From the NCBI RefSeq assembly GCF_041449215.1, contig NZ_JBGNFV010000001.1, positions 3,985,001 to 4,049,000 of the forward strand: 64,000 nt of DNA. Reading direction: 5' to 3'. The notes under the pieces are model-generated. The model was not told where the DNA came from and searched no databases. It saw nothing but the letters and a program-made list of their open reading frames with translations. The translations under genes and the position numbers were made by a program. This DNA comes from Roseivirga sp. BDSF3-8. Its GTDB lineage: Bacteria > Bacteroidota > Bacteroidia > Cytophagales > Cyclobacteriaceae. Below, one piece after another: positions 10,044 through 20,010 of the stretch. Each line of letters opens with the position of its first letter. Position 1 is the stretch's first letter.

Positions 10044-10086
10044 TAAAAAAATAGCCCGTCTCACTGCCCGGGAGCAGCGGACGGGC
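10044..10086 (-). terminator. Rho-independent terminator of the GH16/GH128 gene
   Basis: On the minus strand GCCCGTC pairs with GACGGGC around an inner CCGCTGC..GGGCAG stem, followed by TATTTTTTT. It directly follows the stop at 10095. Confidence 0.8.
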
Positions 10087-10094
10087 CTGCATTC

Positions 10095-13000
10095 CTACCT
10101 TTTCACGAATCGAATCGTCTTTTCCTTTGATCCGGTAAGGCGGAAAATGTATATGCCAGGTTGCAGATGCTGTATATCCAGCGTTTGCCTACTGGCGGTA
10201 AGTCGCTCAGATATAAGCTGCTCACCCAGTAGGGTAAGTACTTCCACCCGGTCACCCTGGCGGTAGGTTTCGGTGAATACGGTCAGCTCATCCATGGCAG
10301 GGTTAGGGAAAATGGCCACATTGACCTGCTGCCGGGCAGGTGCCATGCGTGTGCCTGTAGCCACACCCCCATAAACTTCCATTTCGTATAAGGAATAGCC
10401 GTATGGCAGCGCCCGGCTCAGCCCCTGCATCCAGAGATACCGTCCGGCTACCGATGCGTCTGTGCCCACCATGTCCGTGCCTCCGTCACCATTAGTTACC
10501 GTGGCGATCACCACAGAAGAGGCAAGGGCCGTTGTGCTGCCAAGCCTGATCTCATAGGCCGAGCCGTAGGCCGCTTCCCAGTTCAGTACTACCTCACATA
10601 CGCTATAGGTAGCTCCCAGGTCCACACGGATCCACTCATTATCCGTGAAGCCACTGCTCCAGCGCGTACCGCCGTCACCGTCAGTAGCATTGGCAGCAGC
10701 AAAGGGCGCTTCTGTTGAAGAGGAAGCAGCGGGCTGGTTCAGCGCCAGGTTAGTCGTTCCGCAGCCGGCCGGCGCGGCATCCACCCTTACTGATACACTC
10801 GAAGCACTGCTGGCAGCACCGTCACTTACCGTCAGTTGGAAAGTATATGAGTTGCCAGCCGAAAGCCCTGATATAGCCGTGGAAGCAGCCGAAGGAGCGG
10901 CGATACTTACAGCAGGCCCTGCCGTTTGCGTCCAGGTGTAGCTCAGGGCTGAAGGTCCGCCATCAGGGTCACTGCTGGCACTGCCATCAAGTGTTGCAGA
11001 GGTTGCTGTGGAGCTGAGCGTCTGATCGGGCCCTGCATTGGCTACCGGTGCCTGGTTGGCCGGAGTGCTACCGGAAGTACCGTACACTTCAAACTCCCAA
11101 AGAGAATAACCCCAGGGGTGCAGCTTATTAAAGCCATACACAGCGATGTAGCGGCCTGAGCCACTCAGCCCCCTCAGGTTATCTACCCGCGCCGCATCAG
11201 CCATACCCGTTTGGGTAGAGATAATGGTCCAGTCCGCACTATTAGGGTCCGGCGTGCTGTTCACATCAGACACCATCACATAGTAGCTCTCTGCACTGGC
11301 CCGTTCCCAGTTCAATACTACCTCCTCTATACTGTAGCCCTGCTCCAGGTCCACCATCATCCACGCCGTGGGGCCATACGCACTGGCCCAGCGGGTATTG
11401 ACGTCCCCGTCGTTACCCGATCCTGCCAGGTAAGGACCTTCCACAGATGAGGCCGAGGCTGTTTTGTTCAGTGCCAGGTTATCATTGCCCCCCGTGGCTG
11501 AGGTTACCGTAATGACCGTTTGCTCAGTATCAGAAAGTGAACCGTCCGATACAGTCAATACCGCCGTGTAGCTGCCTGCCGCATTATAAGTATGAGCTAC
11601 CGTGGCCCCTGTGCCCGTAGCACCGTCACCAAAGTCCCAGCTATAGCTAAGGCCATCGGCGTCCGGGTCTGAGGAACCTGAGGCATCGAAGCTTACGGCG
11701 TGCGGAGCCTGCCCGCTGGCATTGTCCACCGTAAAGCTGGCTACTGGTGCGCCATTCTCTCCACCACCCGTACTCACATTGAAATGATTTAGGTTAATCA
11801 CACCCTGAGCAGCCTCCAGCCTGATAACATGATTACCCGCCGGTATGCTGATCGTCGTATTTACATTTGTCCAGCTCTGCCAGCCGCCGGTAACTCCAAA
11901 GCTCACACTACCTTGCTGTGCCCCGTCTACCAGGATGGTAAGGGTACCGCCCAGTGAATCACTGGCTACCCTGAAGTCCATGTCAAATGTCCCACCCGTG
12001 GCCGCATTCACATTATATTCCAGCCAGTCACCAGCTTCCATCTCGCTCATGTTCAGGAACCCGCTCTCGTCCTCAGTCGGCTCCGGCCGCGTACCGCTCA
12101 TGGTAGTGTAGTTTTCGGCCTCTACCAGGCCAGGTACCGCATGATAGTACGCAGGGTCATGCACAGGCATATTCACATACATCTGCCCCAGTTCCGTAAG
12201 CACACCCGACTGCTGATCCAGCAGCGCAATGTAGGGAGGGCCCGTATGGCGTCCCGTAAACCAGGCGTAGCGCTCCACATCCGGGTCATTCTCCATATAA
12301 TCCACCGCCTGCACCAGGTAGCGCTTCTGCTCTTCCAGCGTGGGGTCATTTTCCCAGTTGGCAAACTCTGTCATCCAGATAGGCTTACCGTATTTTTTAA
12401 ATAGCCCTACATACCATTCTACCGCACTCACATGCCCCATGTAGGCATGGATAGAGATCGCATCCACACGACAGTCTGTACACGCAGCAAAAAAGTCGTC
12501 CAGGTACTCGATAGGGTCCGTGTAGGTCGTGCCGTTTTCAGTCACACAGCTACCGCAGAAGTTCATGGCCGGGCTCACGATCTTCAGCCCGAACTCATCC
12601 GCTATCGCTTCCAGGCGGGGCCATTCCGCCGCCGCTTCCGAAGGCGTCATATTCGCCTGCTCCAGGAAGTTTGGCTCGTTCCAGCCCAGTACATATTCCG
12701 CTTCCGGATGAGCAGAAAGCCAGTCTCTCATCGCCTGCTCATTAAATCCGCCGTTCCAGGCCATGGGTACAAATTCCACCCCATAGTTCTGGTACACATC
12801 CTCTATCTGCGCATCAGGCTGATGGAACCAGTTATACCACCAGCTGATACCCTGAGATATTGCCGCCATGTCAGCCTCCGAGTGGCTGCCATACCCAAGG
12901 CCGCGTTTCTGACTCTTGACCCTACCGTACGAATTATTGACAAAGATGTATTGCTCCGCCACCGAAGACGAGGTACTGTCAGCTACAGTCAGCCTTACCG

Positions 13001-15116
13001 TATAGTTACCGTTTGCCGTAAAGGTATGCTGTGCCGTCACGCCGGTCGCCGTACTGCCGTCACCGAAGTCCCAGCTATACGTAAGGGCATCGCCATTCAC
13101 ATCAGTTGACTTACTGGCGTCAAAGTCCACTACCAGTGGGGCGGGACCACCTGTGGCTGATGCAGTTATGATAGCCGATGGCGGGCGGTTTACCGGTGTG
13201 CCTCCCGCGCCGGGGTCCACTGCAGCCTCACCACCTGAAAAGTAAATGTTGTCCACAGCGATATCGCTGATCTCTGTGGTGCCCAGCAACTGGAAGAGCT
13301 GCAGCACCTGCATCATATCCACCACATCTGACAGTTCTGATACAGGGATCGTAATATCATGCCACTGGCCATCGCGGACAAAACCATACGGGTCCTGCCC
13401 GTTACGGAACCAGATCCACTTCTGCCCGATGTCATTGACCGTTCCGCTCTTCATGCCCACACGGAAATCCGCCGTGCTCGTCGTTTTCATAGAAAAATGA
13501 AAGTAGCCGTTCGGATTGTCGAAGGCAGACAGGTTAAACGCGCTGCGACCCGTCAGTCCCATGCCGAACCATCCTGCACCCGTAGAGGTGAAAGACAGGG
13601 CGCTATTGCCCTCAGCAGCAGTGGTAGGCAGGACTTCCAGCGTATTTTCCCAGATAAACAGGTCACCATTGACCCCAAAGCCAAACTCACCCGCGTCCTT
13701 ATTAGCAGGAGTCTCCGTATACACCCCGAAGTTACCGTATTCGGGTGCCGGCAGAGGCACACTTTCAGACCAGTAAATGTCATCGAAAGCAATATCGAAC
13801 GTATCGGCAGGGGCCGTGCCGGACGCTGTAAATACCTGGTTGATGGTTTGGAAGTCCACATTGTTAAACTTGTTCAGCGGTATGGCCACATCATGCCACT
13901 GCCCGTCACGTACCAGGCCGTATTCCTCTCCGCCGGCAGCCAGTACCACCGACCCTCCGGCAGCAGCCGTGCTGGCTATGCCTATGGTGATATTGCCCGT
14001 GGTCGTAGTCTTACACTTAAAGTGAAGGTACCCGTTAGTGTAGTACCTCATGTTCTGGTCGGTCGAGTGAATACCCATGCCCCACCAGTTGCCGGGCGCT
14101 ACCTCATAGCTTAGTACTGCGCCCCCTTCGGCAGGCGTATCGTTTACCGATACCATATTATTCCACAGGAAGATGTTGTTATTCGGGTCACCGAAATTCA
14201 GATTCTCCTCCACCAAAGTGGTCTCTGTGAATATCCCAAAGTTGTTCCTCCTTGCGTAATCCTCCGCCTGGTACATTTCCGTGTGCTCATTGGCATACAG
14301 GCGCACATAGTCTACATACATTTTGGCCGGAAAGGGCGCCGTGATCTGCGCCGGGTCAGTAATTTCAACAAAGTTATAGCCGCCCACCGCCAGGTTCAGC
14401 AGAATGAAGTTCGGGTTGTGAAACTCCGACAGGTTAGGGTCGGTTATATCCTGCGTAAAGTGAGGCACACCATCTACCGAAATAACCATTTCCGTAGGCG
14501 TCCAGTCAAGCCTGAACGTATGGTAGTCCTCGTAAAAATTTACTGCCAATGTAGTATCCTCAGCATGGTCTGCCTGCAACCAGTCGCTCCAGGTACCCTC
14601 ATCATGCCACCAGTGCGTGGCCGCAATAGCCGTACGGTTGGCCGTGCCATTATCAATGGCCGACTTAACCCCCGCCTCCAGGATGTCCGTCTCCCCACAG
14701 TGAGGCCAGCCCACCTGGCCGAAGTCGCTGCCCATCATCCAGAAGGCAGGCCACAGCCCGTTCGCTATGTCCGGCAGTTTGATCCGGGCTTCCAGCGAGC
14801 CGTATTTGAATGAGAACCGCCCGATCGTTTCCAGGCGGGCAGAGGTAAACTGCTTACCTTCATAGTCTTCTTTCCGGGCTTCTATGACCAGGTTACCGTT
14901 TTCTATATAGGCATTTTCACTGGCTGCCGTATAGTACTGCAACTCACCGTTGCCGTTCCCGTCACCACCCGTCCCATAGGTCCAGACAGAGCGGTCTATT
15001 TGTGTGCCATCGAACTCATCCGACCACACCGGGTTTTGTGCCATTAAGGTCATATGGGTCAGCATCCCGGCACAGAGGAGCAACCACCTGAGAGATATAG
15101 GTAAATGTTGTGTCAT
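10095..15116 (-). CDS. Secreted bifunctional beta-1,3-glucanase: GH16 laminarinase plus GH128-like domain
   Basis: 1673 aa. Signal peptide 1-26. The GH16 domain (28-275) has the catalytic motif ETDILE with Glu142, Asp144 and Glu147, and WPAFWMMG before it. Two related beta-sandwich modules follow (293-450 and 460-627), each with VRDGQWHD. Then come a PKD domain (645-727), a glycosyl hydrolase catalytic core of the GH128/Asl1 type (735-980) with Glu814 in LGWNEPN and Glu917 in IWMTEFAN as predicted catalytic pair, a CBM6 (997-1115), PKD (1123-1205), CBM32 (1213-1346), Ig-like (1353-1445), CBM32 (1452-1583) and a T9SS sorting domain (1600-1673). GH16 and GH128 enzymes are both endo-acting on beta-1,3-glucans; two such catalytic domains in one chain is unusual. 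Neighbours GH81 and GH3 support laminarin-type glucan breakdown outside the cell. Confidence 0.92.
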   Translation of the reverse strand: MTQHLPISLRWLLLCAGMLTHMTLMAQNPVWSDEFDGTQIDRSVWTYGTGGDGNGNGELQYYTAASENAYIENGNLVIEARKEDYEGKQFTSARLETIGRFSFKYGSLEARIKLPDIANGLWPAFWMMGSDFGQVGWPHCGETDILEAGVKSAIDNGTANRTAIAATHWWHDEGTWSDWLQADHAEDTTLAVNFYEDYHTFRLDWTPTEMVISVDGVPHFTQDITDPNLSEFHNPNFILLNLAVGGYNFVEITDPAQITAPFPAKMYVDYVRLYANEHTEMYQAEDYARRNNFGIFTETTLVEENLNFGDPNNNIFLWNNMVSVNDTPAEGGAVLSYEVAPGNWWGMGIHSTDQNMRYYTNGYLHFKCKTTTTGNITIGIASTAAAGGSVVLAAGGEEYGLVRDGQWHDVAIPLNKFNNVDFQTINQVFTASGTAPADTFDIAFDDIYWSESVPLPAPEYGNFGVYTETPANKDAGEFGFGVNGDLFIWENTLEVLPTTAAEGNSALSFTSTGAGWFGMGLTGRSAFNLSAFDNPNGYFHFSMKTTSTADFRVGMKSGTVNDIGQKWIWFRNGQDPYGFVRDGQWHDITIPVSELSDVVDMMQVLQLFQLLGTTEISDIAVDNIYFSGGEAAVDPGAGGTPVNRPPSAIITASATGGPAPLVVDFDASKSTDVNGDALTYSWDFGDGSTATGVTAQHTFTANGNYTVRLTVADSTSSSVAEQYIFVNNSYGRVKSQKRGLGYGSHSEADMAAISQGISWWYNWFHQPDAQIEDVYQNYGVEFVPMAWNGGFNEQAMRDWLSAHPEAEYVLGWNEPNFLEQANMTPSEAAAEWPRLEAIADEFGLKIVSPAMNFCGSCVTENGTTYTDPIEYLDDFFAACTDCRVDAISIHAYMGHVSAVEWYVGLFKKYGKPIWMTEFANWENDPTLEEQKRYLVQAVDYMENDPDVERYAWFTGRHTGPPYIALLDQQSGVLTELGQMYVNMPVHDPAYYHAVPGLVEAENYTTMSGTRPEPTEDESGFLNMSEMEAGDWLEYNVNAATGGTFDMDFRVASDSLGGTLTILVDGAQQGSVSFGVTGGWQSWTNVNTTISIPAGNHVIRLEAAQGVINLNHFNVSTGGGENGAPVASFTVDNASGQAPHAVSFDASGSSDPDADGLSYSWDFGDGATGTGATVAHTYNAAGSYTAVLTVSDGSLSDTEQTVITVTSATGGNDNLALNKTASASSVEGPYLAGSGNDGDVNTRWASAYGPTAWMMVDLEQGYSIEEVVLNWERASAESYYVMVSDVNSTPDPNSADWTIISTQTGMADAARVDNLRGLSGSGRYIAVYGFNKLHPWGYSLWEFEVYGTSGSTPANQAPVANAGPDQTLSSTATSATLDGSASSDPDGGPSALSYTWTQTAGPAVSIAAPSAASTAISGLSAGNSYTFQLTVSDGAASSASSVSVRVDAAPAGCGTTNLALNQPAASSSTEAPFAAANATDGDGGTRWSSGFTDNEWIRVDLGATYSVCEVVLNWEAAYGSAYEIRLGSTTALASSVVIATVTNGDGGTDMVGTDASVAGRYLWMQGLSRALPYGYSLYEMEVYGGVATGTRMAPARQQVNVAIFPNPAMDELTVFTETYRQGDRVEVLTLLGEQLISERLTASRQTLDIQHLQPGIYIFRLTGSKEKTIRFVKR

Positions 15117-15145
15117 ACAGATTTGGAGAATGGGTTATGTATAAG

Positions 15146-15175
15146 AGAGCCATCCGGCATGTACCGGATGGCTCT
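15146..15175 (-). terminator. Hairpin after the GH81 gene
   Basis: Perfect stem AGAGCCATCCGG / CCGGATGGCTCT with a CATGTA loop, 9 bases after the GH81 stop. There is no strong T-tract, so it may be a weak terminator or an mRNA-stabilising hairpin between the two cotranscribed enzymes. Confidence 0.55.
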
Positions 15176-15183
15176 AGGTTAAT

Positions 15184-18100
15184 TTATTGCTTGGTAAAGC
15201 GGAACGTATCCGTAGAACCTTCAATCCTGAGTAGGTAAATACCAGGCTGTAAGCTGCTTACATCAAATGTGGCACCTTGGTCCGTATCCGCCTTCAGTTT
15301 CATCACCTGCTTACCGGTAGCTGTATAGATCCGTATGCGGTCGCCAGTTTGCAGACTTTTCGAGCGGAAGTTGAGTACAGACTGCACAGGGTTAGGGAAC
15401 AGCATCATCGCATCGGTCAGATCATTATCGGCCGGGCTCATCCGGGTGCTGACAGAGGCACCGTATACCTCCATTTCATATAGCGAATAGCCATAAGGCA
15501 GTGCCCGGCTTATGCCCTGCATCCATACGTAGCGTCCGCTCACAGTCTGGTCAGTGGTAACATTGTCGATGCCGCCGTCACCATTCGATACACTCGCAAT
15601 TACCTGTGAGGCCGCCAGGTCAGTGGTGGCACCAAGCCTGATCTCATAAGCATTGCCATAGGCCGCTTCCCAGTTCAGCACCACTTCGCATACGGCGTAA
15701 GTTCCCCCCAGGTCCACCCGGATCCACTCATTGTCCGTAAAGCCGCTTCCCCAGCGCGTGCCAGCATCACCATCGAAGGCATTAGGGGCCTCAAAAGGCG
15801 CTTCGAATGTAGACGATACCGCCGGCTGGTTCAGCGCCAGGTTAGCCGTACCACAGGTTACCACCGGCGGCTCATTGCCCTGGGTGCCGTATACCTCTAC
15901 TTCCCAGAGCGAGTAGCCCCATTCGTGCAGCTTGTTGTAGCCATAAATGGCGATATAGCGGCCGCTGCCACTCAGTCCACCCAGGTCATCTTCACGGGCC
16001 GCATCAGCCATGCCCGTTTGGGTAGAGATGATGGTCCAGTCGGCACTATTAGGGTCAGGTGTGCTGTTCACATCCGATACCATCACGTGGTAGCTCTCTG
16101 CACTCGCCCTTTCCCAGTCCAGTACCACCCGGCTTATGTCATAAGTATCCTCCAGGTCCACCTTCATCCAGGCAGAAGCTCCGTATTCGCTTGACCAGCG
16201 GGTATTTCCGTTGCCATCATTGCCTTGCGAGGTTAAATAGGCCCCCTCTACGGAGGATGATGTAGCCGGTTTGTTCAGTGCCAGGTTATCATTGCCGCTG
16301 TTACCCGGACTAACCACTATCTGTACCGAGGCTACATCGCTGTACGTGCCATCAGATACCGTTACCGTGGTATTATACGTGCCGGATGAGGCATACGTAT
16401 GCTGTACCGCTGCCCCGCTGCCTGAGGTGCCATCACCGAAGTTCCAGCTATAGCTCAGCACATCACCATCAGGGTCCGTAGATCCGCCGGCATCAAAGCT
16501 CACCACCAGTGGAGATTGTCCCGTAAGCGGAGTGGCAGAGAGTGAAGCTACCGGTGCCCCGCCCGATACAGGCGCCGAACTATTGTACAGCGTATGGCCC
16601 GGTACCGTAAAGGAAGTTACCTGCGAGCCATTCAGGTACACCTGGCACACCTGTGCCGAAGGAGAGGGGTTATACACCACGTGCGTCACCTCGTTATTGT
16701 CATTTACAAAGGTGGCACTCATCGGCATAGACATATGGTAGTCGAAATTAATCGTACCCAGGTTCTGCAGCGCATGCGCATAGTAGTAACTGATACCACC
16801 GGTGTAAGGTGACCGTATCACGTCCTCCTCTTCCTGGTCAGACGATACCCAGTACTGATCCAGCTTCTGGGTCACATATTCAGGGTCGAAAAGCATCTTA
16901 AAACCGAAGAGCACATTGGCCCAGTCACGGCCTATTTCCGCCTCCGTGACCACACCACCGTCTGTCCGGCCGGCATCACCATTCGCATTGTAATAAGTGT
17001 ACATTTCGTCCAGCAGGCCCTGGTAGTAAGTATCCGCTTCCGCTTCTGTAAAGAGGTCATTGAAATAATGGAATCCGGGACTGATGGGCAGCATCTGTAT
17101 ACCGTGAATCCACTGCGGATCAGTGCCAAAGTACGTGCCGTAAACATAGCCGCCCGGCCACATAATTCCTACCACATCGTGGCGGCTGTCATAGTTGGAA
17201 GGCCATATATCCCCATACTGGTTAAACCAGTACTCAAGCGTGGCCCGCGACTCATACATGTAGCCAAAGGCACCCGCATCGCGCATCTGGTCATTTCCCA
17301 GTACCGAGCCCAGGAAGAACATTGCATGCCACGACTGCATCGCCTCAGAGGTGCTCTCCTGGTTATTTCCGTTAGGAGAGGACACCCCGCCTGCATAAGA
17401 GTGGCCCATCCACGGATCAAAAGTCCGCATAAAGGGGAAGTTGGCATCTGAGCGGTCCCAGTTAGCGTACTGCTTAGCCACCATAGTTAACATCCCCTCA
17501 TACTGGCCCACAAAGGCAGGGTCAGCCATCCCCGCCAGGGCCGCCGCCTGTATCAGGTATCCGTAGTGAAAGTGGTTATCCGTAAATACACCTGAATAAT
17601 AGCTTTCATTAAACCCAACCAGGGCCTTCCACTGAGGGTACCACGCATAGTAGCGTTCCGTTTCCCCCGGCGTATACGTACACCAGTCGGTAATAGCATC
17701 CTTCAGTATGCTCAGCAGCGTATTATAATCCGGGTGATTAGTCTCCTTAGCCATCAGCATATATTTAGCTATCCTTACCAGGTCCTTGCCCCCCCAGTAC
17801 GTGTCCGTACCGTAAGGCTCCGCCTGGGCCTGCAGGTTAGCCGTATATTCACTGATCAGCGTGGTCATGCGACCCGGCTGGTAGGGGTTGGCGCCGCTTT
17901 CAACCTTCGGCGCCGTGTAGTGAGGCAGTATGCCGCTAAACGAATAATTGAAAGAGAAGCTCGTGCCTGCCGCCACCTGCATAGTGCCACGCGCCTGCTT
18001 ATACGTAATGCCCGTATAGCTCGCAGTAGAGCTAAGCGCTGTACGGTAATGGTGAGGCAAAAAGCCCTGTAGCATCGCAGTCTCTCCTGCACCACGGATA

Positions 18101-18972
18101 TTAGCCGTAGCCGCCGTCCAGGTCGCATTCATTTCACCGCCGTTGATGTCATAATTCCAGCTCACCGTAGTATTCGTTGGCTTTACATACGCATAAGGGT
18201 GCATGGTAGCAGCAGCAGCGGCATTTGGCAAACCAGAAAAGACAAGGTAGTTAGCACCGGATCCCAGGTTGATGGTTAGCAGATTGCCTGTAAGGCCTCC
18301 GCGAGATACGGTCGAACCCGCCGGCATGTGTACGCCATAATACGTGTCCCAGTATTCAATCACAAAATACTCCCCGGTAAAAGGAAATGAGATAGGGTTA
18401 CCCCCGGCATCCAGGTAGCTCGCGCCATGGTAGCATTCCACCTGGGGCGTAAAACCCTGGATCTCCGTCCACACAAAGGGGCTGCCGTGTACAGCCTTCA
18501 GGTTGAAGTACTTGTTGTTTATGTCTTCATATACCTTCGCATCTACGGACCAGTCCGACCAGTCGGTAACTATGGTGCGGGCAGGAGCAAAACCGGCGCC
18601 TTTTAGTACGACAGGGAAGTCCATCATAAGATCATTACCAGCTGCATTCCACTTAGTAGGGTGATAGATGTTCAGCCCCTGTTCACTGGGGTCGACGACG
18701 AGTGGCATAGCCCACAGGCGGCCACCAAGTTCGTCGCTTTCATCATAGATAAGGTTTGTCCACCAGTCGTTAGTAGGTATCGGGCGGGTTTCGCCATCCT
18801 GCACGTCTATCTGCGCATTCGTGGCGATCTCCGTAAAAGTACCGTCCATTTCATGAGTAGGAGGGTAGGAGGCGTAGCTTCCCGGCCCTACTGACACAGC
18901 CGTCTGGGCATGGGATTGATAAGAAAAAAGTAATGCCACCAAAGGCACTACCATGAGATAAAGCTTTCTCAT
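15184..18972 (-). CDS. Secreted glycoside hydrolase family 81 endo-beta-1,3-glucanase
   Basis: 1262 aa. Signal peptide 1-22. The GH81 region fills about 30-790. It contains the family signature TDNHFHYGY with Asp465 and His467, and NNQESTSEAMQSW with Glu539 and Glu543; these hold the catalytic acid and base in known GH81 enzymes. After it come a PKD domain (803-890), two CBM32 modules (893-1029 and 1040-1172) and a T9SS sorting domain (1190-1262, LFPNPV). It would cut beta-1,3-glucan (laminarin, curdlan, fungal or callose-type) internally. It lies 67 bases upstream of the GH16/GH128 gene in the same direction, so the two could share a transcript. The CBM32 modules are almost copies of those in the neighbouring enzymes. 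Confidence 0.94.
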   Translation of the reverse strand: MRKLYLMVVPLVALLFSYQSHAQTAVSVGPGSYASYPPTHEMDGTFTEIATNAQIDVQDGETRPIPTNDWWTNLIYDESDELGGRLWAMPLVVDPSEQGLNIYHPTKWNAAGNDLMMDFPVVLKGAGFAPARTIVTDWSDWSVDAKVYEDINNKYFNLKAVHGSPFVWTEIQGFTPQVECYHGASYLDAGGNPISFPFTGEYFVIEYWDTYYGVHMPAGSTVSRGGLTGNLLTINLGSGANYLVFSGLPNAAAAATMHPYAYVKPTNTTVSWNYDINGGEMNATWTAATANIRGAGETAMLQGFLPHHYRTALSSTASYTGITYKQARGTMQVAAGTSFSFNYSFSGILPHYTAPKVESGANPYQPGRMTTLISEYTANLQAQAEPYGTDTYWGGKDLVRIAKYMLMAKETNHPDYNTLLSILKDAITDWCTYTPGETERYYAWYPQWKALVGFNESYYSGVFTDNHFHYGYLIQAAALAGMADPAFVGQYEGMLTMVAKQYANWDRSDANFPFMRTFDPWMGHSYAGGVSSPNGNNQESTSEAMQSWHAMFFLGSVLGNDQMRDAGAFGYMYESRATLEYWFNQYGDIWPSNYDSRHDVVGIMWPGGYVYGTYFGTDPQWIHGIQMLPISPGFHYFNDLFTEAEADTYYQGLLDEMYTYYNANGDAGRTDGGVVTEAEIGRDWANVLFGFKMLFDPEYVTQKLDQYWVSSDQEEEDVIRSPYTGGISYYYAHALQNLGTINFDYHMSMPMSATFVNDNNEVTHVVYNPSPSAQVCQVYLNGSQVTSFTVPGHTLYNSSAPVSGGAPVASLSATPLTGQSPLVVSFDAGGSTDPDGDVLSYSWNFGDGTSGSGAAVQHTYASSGTYNTTVTVSDGTYSDVASVQIVVSPGNSGNDNLALNKPATSSSVEGAYLTSQGNDGNGNTRWSSEYGASAWMKVDLEDTYDISRVVLDWERASAESYHVMVSDVNSTPDPNSADWTIISTQTGMADAAREDDLGGLSGSGRYIAIYGYNKLHEWGYSLWEVEVYGTQGNEPPVVTCGTANLALNQPAVSSTFEAPFEAPNAFDGDAGTRWGSGFTDNEWIRVDLGGTYAVCEVVLNWEAAYGNAYEIRLGATTDLAASQVIASVSNGDGGIDNVTTDQTVSGRYVWMQGISRALPYGYSLYEMEVYGASVSTRMSPADNDLTDAMMLFPNPVQSVLNFRSKSLQTGDRIRIYTATGKQVMKLKADTDQGATFDVSSLQPGIYLLRIEGSTDTFRFTKQ

Positions 18973-19432
18973 AGATTTGGGGTTAGTTGTTCAATGACAT
19001 GCGATAGGTGAGCCGGTTGAATGACCTATTTCAGCAGATGAAATCCACAGGAAATACTGAGTCGGTGGCACACAAAATCAATAGAAGCAATATCCCCTAT
19101 ACACAGGCAAAAACCCATTTTCAGGATATAACAAGTATCCAGCAATCGTATAACAAACGTATAACAAAGGGCCTTGTAGAGCCATTTAAATCGTTTTAGA
19201 GAAAAAATTAATCGCTGAAGGTGTAAGTCATCGATTGGTTGCCCTTTTATCCTCCCGGCGGTACGATGCATAACGCCTGGGTGCCATAATTGGAGCAAAC
19301 AATGGTCATAATGCGGAGAACAAACCGTTTGATTAGGTAGCGTCCTTATGATATAATCACTCCGGTTACATATAATTGTAAATGCCTCCGGCAGCTACTA
19401 ATAAACACCAACCAGAGTCTGTGGTAAATTCT
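18973..19432. other. Divergent intergenic region
   Basis: About 460 bases between the GH81 start and a rightward membrane-protein gene. It must contain the promoter for the beta-glucan genes. A GTG-started frame of 63 codons at 19008-19199 has no features supporting translation. Near the GH81 start, TAGGTGAGCCGGTTGAATGACCTA carries short inverted arms (TAGGT..ACCTA, 19005-19028) that could be an operator. Confidence 0.35.
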
Positions 19433-20005
19433 ATGTCTAAGAAAAGCATGAAACTGGCAATCGGTCAACTCATCATTGGGGGTATGCTAATCCTGCCGCC
19501 AGCCATAGCGGCTGATACGGTGGCCATGGCAGATACAGTAGTAATGGCTGAGGATAACGGTTCTGAGTCTGTGGATAGGGGGGAGGAAGAGATAGACGAA
19601 TATGATATAGGCACCCCGGCAGTGGGAATTATGGCCCTGATTATGGTGCTCTTTCTCTTGGTGCTGGTAGGCGTTGGCTTAGCAATAGGTGTATTTATAT
19701 TTCTGGTTATCAGTGGCCTGGCATTTCTGGGTATCCTATCCGCCTCCGCCGTAGTCGGCGTGTATCAAAAATCTTCCAGGCAAGGTATTAAAACCTTCCT
19801 GTTACTTTCATGTACCCTTGCAGGCGCGGCCTCAGGTGCCGTGATATTGTATGTGCTTAATCGCGTGGTTCACTGGGTTTCAGAGGGCTATAGCCTGGGT
19901 ATCGGAGCGGCTACAGGCCTTGTAGCAGGGGTTCTTATTAGCCAGGGCTTATTTTTTGTAGGTGAAAGGGCCTACCAATACCTGAAGCTCCGGCTGAAGC
20001 AATAG
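19433..20005 (+). CDS. Small integral membrane protein, unknown function
   Basis: From ATG 19433 the product is 190 aa (upstream in-frame ATG at 19382 would add 17 residues that do not look like a signal peptide). It has an N-terminal signal sequence (about 7-27, ending AIAA), an acidic linker (ESVDRGEEEIDEYD), and four hydrophobic segments at about 62-88, 87-110, 120-142 and 152-175. I recognise no family. It converges on arsS with only 5 bases between the stops. Confidence 0.6.
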   Translation: MSKKSMKLAIGQLIIGGMLILPPAIAADTVAMADTVVMAEDNGSESVDRGEEEIDEYDIGTPAVGIMALIMVLFLLVLVGVGLAIGVFIFLVISGLAFLGILSASAVVGVYQKSSRQGIKTFLLLSCTLAGAASGAVILYVLNRVVHWVSEGYSLGIGAATGLVAGVLISQGLFFVGERAYQYLKLRLKQ

Positions 20006-20010
20006 TATGA

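Noticed and set aside
19008-19199. 63-codon frame starting with GTG
   Set aside because: No ribosome binding site or recognisable domain, and it lies in the promoter region of the GH81 gene.
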